64,000 nt of DNA, taken from Pachypanchax playfairii (Eukaryota; Chordata; Actinopteri; Cyprinodontiformes; Aplocheilidae). Under the pieces are notes generated by a model. That model ran no database searches, was not told the DNA's origin, and saw nothing but the letters and a program-made list of their open reading frames with translations. Both the position numbers and the translations under genes were made by a program. Where the stretch lies: assembly GCA_006937955.1 (NCBI GenBank), contig SSNP01000017.1:623911-687910 (forward strand), in the 5' to 3' direction. Of the stretch, positions 50,750-62,000 are shown one piece after another; positions within the stretch are counted from its first letter, which is position 1; each line of letters opens with the position of its first letter.

Positions 50750-53700
50750 TCATGAGTCTGTCAGCAGGTTCCGAGAAATAATCATCCTCATCACTTCATT
50801 GGTTCCTTTAAGAGAAATAAAATATTTTACTTATCATGAACTTCTGGTACACGACACATGAAAAACAATAAAAAGATCTCACCTTCCAGGATCTGATGGA
50901 CTCGAATGTCCCGAACAAACTGCTGCACTGCGTAGTCTTTCAGGTAACCATAGCCACCGTGCATCTGAAGAGCCTGGTTGCAGATCTAAGTGATGACGGT
51001 TAAATAAATGGACACTTTGTTTACATACAGACTTCATGATATGAATCAGAATTTAGTTTCTAGAAGAAAACAGCTGATTATAGAATGAATGAATAATTCT
51101 GTGAAAACAGCAAAAAGTCTCATTTTATGAGTCTGAATCGTCTTACAAAATTAATTAATTTGTACTCCGTGATCCCACAAATAAAAGCCGTTTCACACAC
51201 GTGGAGTTTTTGTCTGTTGATTCAACCCAGCTGGAGATTTTTAACCCAAATAAAAGCAGAATAGACGCAGAATTTTCTAATTATCACTCACATTAAAGCA
51301 TTCGTCCGTGACGAAGAGTTTGGCCATCGAGCAGAGAGAGACGGCGTCCGCCCGGTTCTCCTGCAACGCCGTCGCAGCTTCACGCACCAGAAGGCGAGAA
51401 GCCACCAGCTTGGTGGCCATTTCTGCCAGTTTAAACTGGAGAAACTACAAAGAACACAAACTTTATTTACTCGGTGCATCTGGATTTCTGTGTAAAAGAG
51501 CGAGCAGCTCACCTGGCTGTTGGCGAGCGTCTCTCCGAACTGTCTGCGCACCAGCAGGTGATCCCTGGCGAGCAGAACGCACGCATGAGCTGCACCCAGC
51601 GAACAGGAAGCTGAAGGAAGGAAAAGTGAGCGAGTCTCCTGCTGCTGGAAGGACAATCTCTTCATTTTTAAAGTTTTAAAACGATCAAACTGAAGGGAAA
51701 CAAATAAAATGAGTCTAATTTAACGAGTATTTTGTTTTAATCCAGATTTTTTTTTCCCTGCAGGTATTTAAATACTTGAATATGCAGAAAGCATTAGCTG
51801 CAACAGAATCCTGAGAGATACATTAAATGTTTGAATGTTTTGTACGTCACTCATTTCTTTGAAATCAGTTTATAAAGTGCTGTAAGTTCTTGGAAAATTA
51901 TATCCAGCTTACCGATATTAATCCTGCCTCCATTCAGGCCTTTCATAGCGATGTTGAAGCCCTGTCCCTCCTCGCCCAGTCGGTTTGTCACCGGAACCGC
52001 GCAGTCCTCGAAAATCACCGCCCTGGTAGGCTGAGAGTTCCAGCCGACCTGAAGATCAGATAGAGGAACAGCTGAGCGTCTGTGGATTCACTCTGCCACC
52101 TAGTGGCCGTCGCTTCAACCGGCAAACAAGATGTTAAACATTTCAGAGGAGCAAATATAACAAAATGCACCTTCTTTTCTTTTTTGCCAAAACTGAGACC
52201 CGGTGTTTCCTTCTCCACCACCAAACACGAGATGCCCTTTGATCCTTTACCTCCGGTCCTGCACATCACCACATACACGTCTGTGTCTCCTCCTCCGCTG
52301 ATAAAAGCCTCAGAAAAGAGACGAGCTTCTAAAAACAAAACTCAACGTAGAATTTACGAAAATTTAATCTAATTTACCTTCGAGCCATTTAGAATGTAAT
52401 GATCCCCTTTCTGCTGGGCCGAGGTCAGCAGTGAAGCAGCATCACTGCCGCTGCCTGAAACCAAACATCTCTGCTTTATTTTCTCATCCAGACTTCAGAG
52501 AAAAAACTTGATCATCGAAACTCATTCTCACATTTCTCCAAGTGTTTTTTTTTTCTTATCATCTATCAGACCGACCTGGTTCAGTGAGACAGTAAGATGC
52601 AAATTTTTCCATAGAACAGAGATCAGGACAGAACTTCTCCCTCTGCTCGTTATTCCCAAATGTGTCGATCATCCAGGCACACATGCTGCAAATAAAACAC
52701 GGTAACACATGAGAAGTATTCAGGGACAAGTTATTCACCTGCAGCTGCGACTGCAGGGATGATTATGGTACAACTTCCTGTCAGAGCTGAAAGAATAAAT
52801 AAGTCTGAATAAACGCGGCTCTGAAATTTCACAACATGTGACGAGAGGTTCGTACTTGTGGATACTGATGTAGGCCGTGGTGCTCACACATCCTGTGGCG
52901 AGAGCCTCAAAGATGATCGACGTGTCGAGCCGAGAAAGGCCCGATCCTCCGACGTCCGGCTGAACGTAGATCCCACCGAACCCCAACTGGGCTGCTTTCC
53001 TCATCGTCTCCACTGGGAAGATTTCCTGCAAGTATAAAATGAGAACAATAGTTTTGACTGGAAAACAAATGCTGATTTTAATAAAAGAAATGCTAATATT
53101 AAAATGTCTAAAACTGATAAAACAGTACAGCTTTTTTCTTTTTCATGAAAACATAAACAACCACTTTCAAAACCTCTTAAAGGGATAATCTTCCGGGACA
53201 AATACCTCCAGGCTCCCCATTCATTAGAGTTTATTTTAAACTTCTGGTTTTAACTTATAGAGCTCTTAAAGTACAAGCACCGACATTTATAAGGGACCTC
53301 TTGCAGCCCTTCATCCCCAGCAGGTCCCTGAGGTCATGTGATCAGGGTCAGCTGGTTGTAAAGAAGCAGATTAAAAACCAAAGGTGTCCCAGTTCCCTCT
53401 GGAACTCACTTCCTCTCAGTCTGAGGTCTATTGACTTTAAAAAGCAGCTAAAAACGCATCATTTTAAACTTGCTTTTACCTGCTTTTATTTGCTTTTATT
53501 GTTTTTATATGTCGCACTGTTTTAATGTGAAGCACTTTGGGATTTTTACCTTGAAAGGTGCAATATAAATAAAGTTTTATTTACTTCCTTACACTGTTTA
53601 ATACAACAGTCTCAGATTTTGGTAATTTAAAATCTTAAACATTTCAATAGATCTACATTTAATGTAGTTTGCCTCAAGTTTGATGCAAAACAGACTGCAG

Positions 53701-54659
53701 GTCAGAAAGATCCATAAACAGATCAAAGATCAACTGATCGCTGCATTTTACAGACATTTCAGTCAAACTCAAGTCTGTTTGTTCAGTTCTGGTTCTGGAA
53801 TCAGTTCATACAGACAGAACAACCTCTTTGTGAAATGTGTCTTTCAGATGCAGAAATTAAGTGTTCAAGTGGGAAAAAACAAGCTCAATTTCCTGTTTTG
53901 ACTCAGGTTCATGTTGATTTTAGACAAAGTTACAAAGAGCAACTTCAGAGTGTCTGAAGGGCCACATGTGGCTCTAGATCCGCAGGTTTTAGACCCCTGA
54001 TCTACATTTGAATTTAAAGTTTAGGTAAGAGCCAGATTTTCTCTTTGACTCTATTTTACAGCCTAATATGATGCAAACATGTGTTACTGCACATAAAGCA
54101 TCGCCAGGTGATGCATCATTTAGATAAATGAGTGTTTAGTGATCTTGGCTTTACCTTTTGGTCCCACTCTGCCATGTTTGGAGCCATTTCATTAGCTGCA
54201 AAGTCAAAGGCCACTTTCTGAAACTCTTTCTGTTCATCTGTGAGTCCATAAGAAGCTGTAAACAGACAGTCAGTCAGCTGGCATGTTGTTTTACACAGTT
54301 TGTCATTACATAACCTCGAGAAAAGACTTTAGATATTTTACTTTGTTTGTTTTTCCCCAGTAATATTAAGTCATGTAACAGACAAGAGTTTTTTCATGTA
54401 GGATATGACCAAAATGCATTCTGTTTTAGCAAAACTTGATCCAGTAGGTGAGAAAGATTTGACATTAGCTTGATAGCTAACAAAGTTCTAACTCAGATTT
54501 TCTGTCATTTAAATTCACATTTTTCAGGATCTGAAACTTACGGTCAATACATGAAGCTATTCCTCGTTTCTGTGCGATTCTGTTAAATATCAAACTGTGC
54601 TTCCTGCAGATGTTACAGCCGAGCCGGGAGAGTCTTGACAGAGATCCGACGACAGCCAT
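50750..54659 (-). CDS. acad8: Isobutyryl-CoA dehydrogenase, mitochondrial (ACAD8), 11 exons, 419 aa
   Basis: FAD-dependent acyl-CoA dehydrogenase of valine catabolism, converting isobutyryl-CoA to methacrylyl-CoA in the mitochondrial matrix and passing electrons to ETF. Exons in coding order: 54659-54542, 54255-54155, 53025-52856, 52685-52576, 52454-52378, 52308-52171, 52048-51913, 51610-51513, 51444-51292, 50985-50883, 50805-50750; all GT-AG with consistent phases. Residues 1-39 are Arg/Ser-rich without acidic residues until the end, a matrix-targeting presequence. Both family signatures are present: CLTEPGSGSDAAS across exons 4-5, and QMHGGYGYLKDYAVQQF in exon 10. Catalytic base is E401 in QILEG(T)NE. 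Human ACAD8 is 415 aa and matches throughout, including GLSRLDTS and LATGC.STTAYISIHNM. The start at 54659 (A at -3, G at +4) is preferred over an in-frame ATG at 54728, which would put a less suitable sequence ahead of the presequence. Confidence 0.97.
53200..53585 (+). mobile_element. L2-type LINE 3' end in acad8 intron 2
   Basis: Plus-strand translation includes LWNSLPLSLRSIDFKKQLKT, the conserved C-terminal end of teleost L2/CR1-clade reverse transcriptase ORFs. A 3' tail follows with GTGAAGCACTTTGGGATTTT and GGTGCAATATAAATAAAGTT. Only the last few hundred bases remain. It lies antisense to acad8, inside its second intron (53026-54154). Confidence 0.7.
53659..53999. mobile_element. Probable hAT-type element (about 341 bp) in acad8 intron 2
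   Basis: The right end, GGGCCACATGTGGCTCTAGA then GCAGGTTTTAGACCCCTG, matches the usual terminus of a common fish hAT family. The 8-mer ATCTACAT lies directly after it (54000-54007) and again at 53651-53658, which would be the target duplication. The expected CAGGGGT left terminus is not recognisable, so the left edge is uncertain. Confidence 0.5.
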
Positions 54660-55330
54660 GTTTACCTTTAGCCACTCAGTCGCTAGGGCTGTTGGGTAAT
54701 GTAGTTTAAAATAGGTATTGGCTGACAAACAAGTTGTTTACTATGGTATATTAAAGCGTCTACCATGCTATCGGGTCAAAATACACCTCTTATATTATTA
54801 AATACCTGTTTTTTGTCTATTCGAGGAACCAATGTGTTTAAAAAGTTGATGAAAATTAACGAAATGTGACAATTAGCAGTCATTGTTTACAGGAAATTGA
54901 AATTAAATATGAAGTTTACGCTGTTTGCTGATCTTCTATGAAAAGGTGGAAAATTCAAAACCGGTAACGCTTTCCACATTATTGTGTTATTTTCTTTCAG
55001 TCATTGGTTGGAAAAGAAAATTACGATTTTATTGTTAACATTGAACGCAACATTAACTAGTTTGTTGACATCACGTGTTTTGGGCCTTTCGCGGGTTTTG
55101 AGAAGACCTGCCGGAAGTACCGCTGAAGATGAAGATGCAACACGAGACTGTTGTCTACGCCCCAAATTGAGATTACATATATGAAGTGAGCAAAGTTTTG
55201 GTTTTATTATCTTTATGTTGAACTATTTTAGGAAAACCATGAAAGGAAAAAATGCATCTGCATTTATTTAAATCGGTTTTATTTAGTGAAGTTAAATTGA
55301 CCTGCTCTGGATCTTTACAGACTGTGAGAG
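54660..55330. promoter_or_regulatory. Shared head-to-head promoter region of acad8 and thyn1
   Basis: Only 671 bp separate the divergent start codons of acad8 (54659, -) and thyn1 (55331, +). The interval includes a GC-richer patch with CpGs around 55075-55165. A plausible non-coding thyn1 leader exon ends at 55185 (GAA|GTGAGC), with its acceptor CAG at 55318-55320. The same head-to-head pairing is known for the human genes, which supports a bidirectional promoter. Transcription start sites are inferred, not seen. Confidence 0.6.
55129..55170 (+). other. Upstream ORF in the putative thyn1 leader exon
   Basis: A 13-codon ATG-to-TGA frame lies inside the inferred non-coding first exon of thyn1, about 160 nt upstream of the coding start before splicing. 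A further ATG at 55181 runs to the exon edge. If the leader exon is used as inferred, these could dampen translation. This rests on an inferred exon. Confidence 0.3.
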
Positions 55331-56422
55331 ATGCCTCCAAAGAAAAGAACCAATCTGAATGAAAGAGCAGAAGCTTCAGGTGAGAAAGATCAGTCAGAAT
55401 GAGACTTCTTGTTTGTTTGTGTCTCCTGAGAACTGTGAGAACAATGCAGGTAAGAATGAGAACATGGGAGGAACTTCTGCTGGAAGCAGGAAAAGAAAAG
55501 CAGCAGCTTCAGATGGGAAGAGTGAAGATGGTGGATCTCCAGTCTACAGCTGCTGGCTGATGAAGTCCGAGCCTGAGAGTCGCTTTGAGAACGGCGTGGA
55601 TGTGAAGGTGCAGATCTGCAGCATCATCAGTTAATGGGAGGTTGACTGCTGTCATCTGATTGTCGTGCTTCATTCTACAGTTCGGCATTGAAGATCTGAA
55701 AGCTCTGCCTCACCAGACTGGCTGCTGGGACGGCGTCCGCAACTATCAGGTTCATCCACGAATAAAAGATGCTCATCAGAGGCAGCCACAGCTTTTAAAA
55801 CTTTGCTCCATCGTCTACAGGCTCGTAATTTCATGAAGCAGATGAAAGAGGGGCAGCTGGCTTTCTTTTACCACAGCAACTGCAAGGAACCAGGAATCGC
55901 AGGGATCATGAAAGTGAGCTTCTGGTCTCTGGTTGATTAAGAACCTGGTCATGTCTGATGTTTCACCGTTTCTCTGATTAGATTGTGAAGGAAGCCTATG
56001 TGGACCACACCCAGTTTGACAAGAAAGACGTCCACTATGACGCAAGCAGCAAACCAGACAAGCCCAAGTGGATCATGGTAAACGAAACACACTGAGATTT
56101 GCTGAGAATAACGTGTGAAATCTGATCCTGCTTCTTGTTTCCAGGTAGACGTTCAGTTTCAGAGGATGATGAAGCGTTTTCTTCCTCTGCGGGAGCTGAA
56201 GAAGTACCACCTGCTGCACGGCGCTGACGGCGGGCCTTTAAAGGACATGGCTCTGTTCACCAGGGCCAGGCTCTCTGTTCAGCCTCTCACCTCGGGTGAG
56301 AACCAGTCGCTTTGTTTCATCACAGTCATCTGCTTCCTGTTATCACTTTGTATTTATTTATTATCTCTGCAGAGGCGTTTGACTTCGTGTTGAGTCTGGA
56401 GGACGAAGACCCGCTGCAGTAA
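55331..56422 (+). CDS. thyn1: Thymocyte nuclear protein 1 (THYN1), EVE domain, 7 exons, 221 aa
   Basis: Small nuclear protein with a PUA-like EVE domain; the fold is thought to bind modified nucleic acid bases, but the cellular role is poorly defined. Exons: 55331-55379, 55450-55607, 55681-55749, 55821-55913, 55982-56077, 56145-56295, 56373-56422; all GT-AG, introns about 67-77 bp, phases consistent. Residues 1-49 are basic and low-complexity with nuclear-localisation-like PPKKR (2-6) and RKRK (30-33). The EVE domain runs from about S50 to the C-terminus, with WLMKSEPES (52-60), CWDGVRNYQARNF, FFYHSNCKEPGIAG, HTQFD, W.MVDVQF and the terminal FDFVLSLE, matching human THYN1 (225 aa). The exon 2 acceptor is chosen at 55449 (GCAG|GTAAGAATG) because only it fits the phase of exon 1; an AG at 55430 does not. 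Head-to-head with acad8, tail-to-tail with vps26b. Confidence 0.95.
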
Positions 56423-59092
56423 AACCAAACGAACGCACCACTTATTTCAAATGCAACAGCTGTATTTTTGTTTATAGGATTAAATGTGTCTATTATGATT
56501 CAGATTTTATCTGGGAGATTTCGTTTGTAGCTGCCGACATTTAAATTTTTACACAAATTTCAAATTAAAATATCAACCACATTCAACTATAATAAAATAA
56601 GATTTCCAGGATGATTCAGGTTTATAAATAAATCCTCTTATTGTGTTAAATATTGTTGGTGAAATGATTTTCAGTTCATGTTGATTAAAGTTAGAAATAT
56701 TAAAAACTGATTTTAACATTTGCAGTGTGCTGAATTTGTTTTGATGAGTCACTTTGATCATGTGACTTCTGTAATTATAACTCGTCTGCACGTTTTTAGT
56801 TTGTATTTGTATTGCAGCATTAAATGAAAATATTCTGCGATGAACAACATTTTAATTGAAATCATCTGCTATCAAAACCAAGCTGAACTTGCATGTGTGC
56901 ACTTCACTGGCACCATAAAGTCCCATCATGCATCTCTTCATGATGCAGAACTCTTTGTCTGTTCAGCATTTTCAGACAGTTTGATTCTCTCAGACAAACA
57001 CGTTCCCTTCTGATCTGAGTCCACAGTTTGCTGTGATGGAGCTTTTCTACTCGTCTTTATCAAAAATCTCTTGGGTTTTATGGTGACCGAGGGTCAGAGT
57101 GCAGGTCAAAAAACTTTTTATTCCACCTTTCACATCTCATCCCACTGACATTTTTTTTTTTTTGTTTTAGAAGGTTTATTCTATTGATTCCACAGGAACG
57201 CTTATGCTGTTGGATCCTGGAGCTGGTTCCTCCAGTCACTGTTCTGTTCTTCGCTATAGCAACAGCATCCATTAATCTTCTACGTCCTGTTCAGGGTTGC
57301 AGGGTGTTGGATAGATAAGCAGTCCTTCACAGGTTTGACAAACAACCACAAACTCACACTGAGGTCAGCTGATCAGACTGTAACATGCATCTTAGATTTC
57401 AAAAAACTGATTCTGCACAGTGGAACATCTGCATGTTAACCAGGCCATCAGACAGATCACAGCTCCACAGTGTTGAAACAAACACATTTGAGAAATTATT
57501 TTCTCTACTAAGGCAAATCCTCATTGGAATAAAAGCTCAGTTTGGCGTGCAGACATGTAAAAAAACACTGTTTTAGAGCCTCAGATCAGTTTTTAACTGT
57601 GTGGTCAGAGTTTAGCCTCCACTTGGGAATAACTCGTTTGAAGTGTTTTTTTTTTTTTAAGATCCGCTAGTTTAATGTCTGGGTGTAAAATTATCTGCAA
57701 AATGAGTTTAGTACCATCAGAGAACATAAACATTTGATTTGCTTCAAATGTTTCTCTTTCTTTCCCCATCAGCACAGATGGTGTGCATTCAGTGCAAAAG
57801 AGGTTGGGCTGAAAGTCCCGCCCACTTATCTAGTGCACAGAATCACAGTGTTGAAGCATCAGTTATAGCTAAATATATACATATATTTGATCATGCAGCA
57901 TTTAATAAACTGAATTAACAGAAGTCAACACCAAGAAAAATACATCTAGCAGTTTTATATTTATTTATTTTTTGTCAGTAAAATGTCCTTTATTTTTTGG
58001 GGGGCATGACTTTAAACGTATGCTGCACATCCAGCCACTAGAGGGCGCTTCTATCATTTCAGCATAAACTTCTGCATTAAGCACCTGTTTGTTAAATATA
58101 TCAAGAGCCAATATCAGTAATAATTTATTTTTCATGACACATTGTCTCATTTAAAAAAAAAAACACTCACACCTGATATTTTGCATTTGGCATCAATTTA
58201 TTGGACTTCTGGGAACAAAGAATAAATGATAAGCATTTTGCAAAAGATAGATCTACTGTATTTTTTTTTTTTTTCTCTGGTTAAAAGACTAAAATCATGT
58301 TAGAGGCAGGAAGATTTTCATTAGCTTAATACACATAGGCACAACTGTCAAGTCTCTAAAGAGGATAAAGACGACTCCGTTCATACAGATAAACCTTAAT
58401 ACGAACACTCTCTGAACACCACTGGAATGCTGAGGTAAAGCACATGGACATGAAGGATCATTTTATCAGACTGGTTATTCAATCTATACAAGCTGGAACA
58501 GGATAACATGATTAATTGGTCTTATTTACAGGTTTTCTTTTTTAAAAATGTGTTAATACTTCAGCCCTCTTGCCCAAACAGGAACAAGAGATTCCAGTTT
58601 CTACTGTTTTATTGTGCAAAGACACACAAAGAGAAAAACGAGTTCAGCGAGACGAAGCAGTGCAAAGTTGACTCAAACTGTTTGACTTTTTAGCGGCAAC
58701 ACGTTTAATAAATGTGGAATGTCAAAAAAAATGTGCTCGGTTGAGTATTTTCGAAAAGACTGGAAATCAAATTTACCCTAAAGCATTAGAATGTAAGACA
58801 CAAGGCTAAAAATAATGAATTCATGTGATATTAATCAACAAACTCCGCAACAGGTGATTAGTGATTAGTTTGATTCCCATAGAGAAAATAAGAAGCGTGA
58901 TGAGGAGGGACAGAACCGGCAGCCTGAAGCCACTCTGAATGCCTCATGCAACACAGTTCACACAAGGTTTTAGTGCGAATGTTCGTTTCCCTTCTTCCTC
59001 CCTTTTAAAGAGAGCGGCTACAAAGAAAACAGCTGCCTGGACAGATGTTTGCACGGTTGACAGCTGACGAGTCGTGAGCGGAGGACGAAGAT
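56423..59092. other. Convergent thyn1/vps26b interval: 3' UTRs and old repeats
   Basis: No coding exon seen. The thyn1 3' UTR probably ends near an ATTAAA at 56564-56569 or an AATAAA just after 56590. On the minus strand, an AATAAA at 58202-58197 is a likely vps26b polyadenylation signal, giving a 3' UTR of about 0.9 kb. A stretch at about 57265-57360 resembles a very common degenerate teleost interspersed repeat (CATCCATTAATCTTCTACG, then CAGGGTTGCAGGG). The rest is AT-rich with T-runs and shows nothing further. Confidence 0.5.
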
Positions 59093-62000
59093 CTACCCGC
59101 TCTCCTCCTTGGCAGCCTGTTCGAGAGCGCTCTCTGACGCAGCCGAACCCTCGAACCTCTGAGAGGCGATGGCGGCCTGGTGGGACATGCTCTTCCTCAC
59201 CACGTCTCCTTTACGCCACAGCGTGATTTCCTACCAGAACAGAAAACATTTGGAACTTTATGTGGATTTATTCTTTAACTCATGAGTGTTTAACAAAAGA
59301 ACAACCGTTATGATCTGGTTAGCAGTCAGTCCAGCAGAGAGAACGCGTCACATCTGTGTTGACAGGCTGAGATCTGCAGGTGGTGCCACGGACCACCTGG
59401 ACTCGAGGAGACAGGTCTTTGACATCAGGGGTTGTGAAATCGACCTCCCTGTTTTAAGATGCCTTAATTCTTCTGATTGTTTCAGCTTTTAATTACACAT
59501 ACATTTCCTGTTTGATTTGATGTTTCATTTCTTCTTCTACTACCTCAGGATTGTTGTTTTTACTCTCTTAAAGGTACTATAAAAATAAATCTGATGTACT
59601 TTCATGTTACTAAGTTTTATGGATTCTGTAAGAGGTCAAAAGTATAAAAGACAAAGGCGTCTGCTTGTTCACGTTTCTTCCTGCCAGTGGTGGTTAAAGT
59701 GATACTTACTGTGCACAATTAGTGACAATATAAAACACAAGTGCAGAACGCTGTTCCATTCTGAGAGGTGGAAGTGATTAAATACCCCGAGAGGACTGAG
59801 TGTCCGTTACCTCCCAGATAGACTTCCTGTGACCTCAGAGAAATGTCGACCTCTATCACCACGCGGTCTGATGTATCAGCCTGCTGCAGGCGGAGAGTCT
59901 GAGTCTCATCAGCTGAAAACTAAAGCAGCAGCGTGACTGGATCTCCCACCAAACGCTGCAGTGTGTAGCTGTGATGACACGCGCCATGACTGTAGCTCTC
60001 TTTACACTGACAACATGTAGCAGTTACGGAAACTCCCGACAGAAACGAGCAGAGAGAACAACACGCACATCCAGCTGCAGCTTCGTGTTCACACTCAACA
60101 GCTGGATCCAGTCCCAGTTCAGATATTTAAAATAAATAATGAGCTCCAAACGCACGGTGACATCACATCACCGCTTACTGTAAACACTCCAACACACAGT
60201 ATCTACTGATCCGAGGGAGTGAGAGACAGCTCAGCTGAGAAGTTCAAAGGTTAATGGACTTTTTGATCAATTTCTTAAATCCATCATGGGAGCAAATTAT
60301 ATTGAGGTCAACGTTTCATCACTTTATATCAACAGGAAGTAAAAGCAGCATGTGTTCAGTCGGATGTTAAATACTGTGAAGTTTTATGAAGTTTTTACAA
60401 CATCCAACCCAGATTTAGTTACTTCCTGTTAGCTGTGGAGTTTTTTAAAAATGATCATCTACATTTGCTGTCATGTGACGTTTATACGCAGTCAGGAAGG
60501 AACTGTTTCATACCTGCTGTTTGAAGTAACGCCTCTCCTCCTCATCGATCAGCACCAAGTTCAGGTAGTAGCGCACTGAGAACTTCTTGTTGATGTCTCT
60601 CATGGTCGGGGTCAGATCATAACCAGCCAAAAATAATCGGATGGGAATGGACTCCCCTGAAACGAAACACACACAACTTGGTCATACTGCTGTTAAATAA
60701 TAAAAAGGTTTTTTTTTTTCGACATCCTGAATCATTTCGCTTGTCCTGAGTGGCGCTTACCTCTGACGGGGGCGCCGTCCATGATCTCGTACTTTGCGAT
60801 GGTGTCGTTTTCATGGTAGACGCTCGGACCGGTGCCTGTTGTCTCACGCTTGATGATGTCGATCTCCATGTGCTTTATTTTAATCCTCACAAGCAGGAAG
60901 TAGATTTTTCCCACAATTACATCCTTCAGATGGTACCTGTCAGAACATGAAGGATGAAGAGCAAAAAACCGAAGCGGAGGATAAAGTTTAGCTTCATCAC
61001 GAGACATAACAGCAACATAAACGCAATAATGGTTTTGACTTTATATTAATGAGGCTAAATGAATCGTATCTATCTGGCTATAAATGAGTGCATAACAATC
61101 TTACTTGGATTTGTTGTACTCAAACTCGATGTGGAGGCAGTCCTCGATCCCGACTTCCATCTTGATGGAGGAGTTGAGTTCAGGGTAGGTGCTCAACGTG
61201 TGGACCACGATGTCCATCTCTTTAGTGATGTCATTTAGTCGTCTGATCACCGTGGCCCGAAGAAAATATCTGAAAAATTCAATAACTACATTTAAGTGTA
61301 ATACTGACTGTCTTGCTTCAAGTTATGTGTCTTTAAATTAAATGTTTAATCTTTATTGAGCTGCACGACAAAGGAGTAAAACTAATTCTAAACACTTTCT
61401 ATTCTAATTGCTGGTGACATGTGAGCGACACCAGGGGTCAAATGTTCAGTTCTAACATTAAGCACATGACAAGCAGGTTAAAGAGTGACTCGTCTCACTG
61501 ACTATAAAGTGATCAAACTTGCCTTAGCTTGACGTTCTGGCCTGTGTACGACTCGTAGGGTTTCTCAACGTGGGTGAACTCGAAATCGTAGGTCTGTGAC
61601 TGGGTTATTTCACCAGGTCTTGCAAGATCTTTTACCAAGGAGACAAATTCATGATGGTTTCCTCTGTCATAATACAGCTCTGGAAAAGATGCATTAAAAC
61701 AAGTAGATGAAATGAATCATGTGATTAGAGTCTGACAAAAATGTGAGGCAAAATAACTCTGTATATATATTTACAGATGATAATCCTAAGTATTCCTGTA
61801 GATTGTGATAGATTATTTAGAAGAAAAATACGAACTAGGAGCATCACATTGTTCTAAAATGTATTATTCAAAATATTTGGACGAGCTAAAAAAATACTTC
61901 CTTGTTTACATCAGAATAAATTAAATAAAACCTGATGGAAAATTGTTCTAAGCTGATTCATATATTTAAAAAAAAATTCTCAAATGAGCGGATTGTGTCT

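Noticed and set aside
51288..51679. Open frames on both strands over acad8 exons 8-9
   Set aside because: The plus-strand frame is a shadow of the minus-strand coding exons, and the long minus frame crosses an intron.
54477..54728. Longer acad8 start at 54728
   Set aside because: In frame with exon 1, but it adds sequence without the properties of a matrix presequence; the ATG at 54659 has better context and gives a length near the human protein.
55359..55634. thyn1 read as an unspliced frame through 55359-55634
   Set aside because: It runs through the phase-matched intron 55380-55449 and past the donor at 55608; the spliced model matches the family and this one does not.
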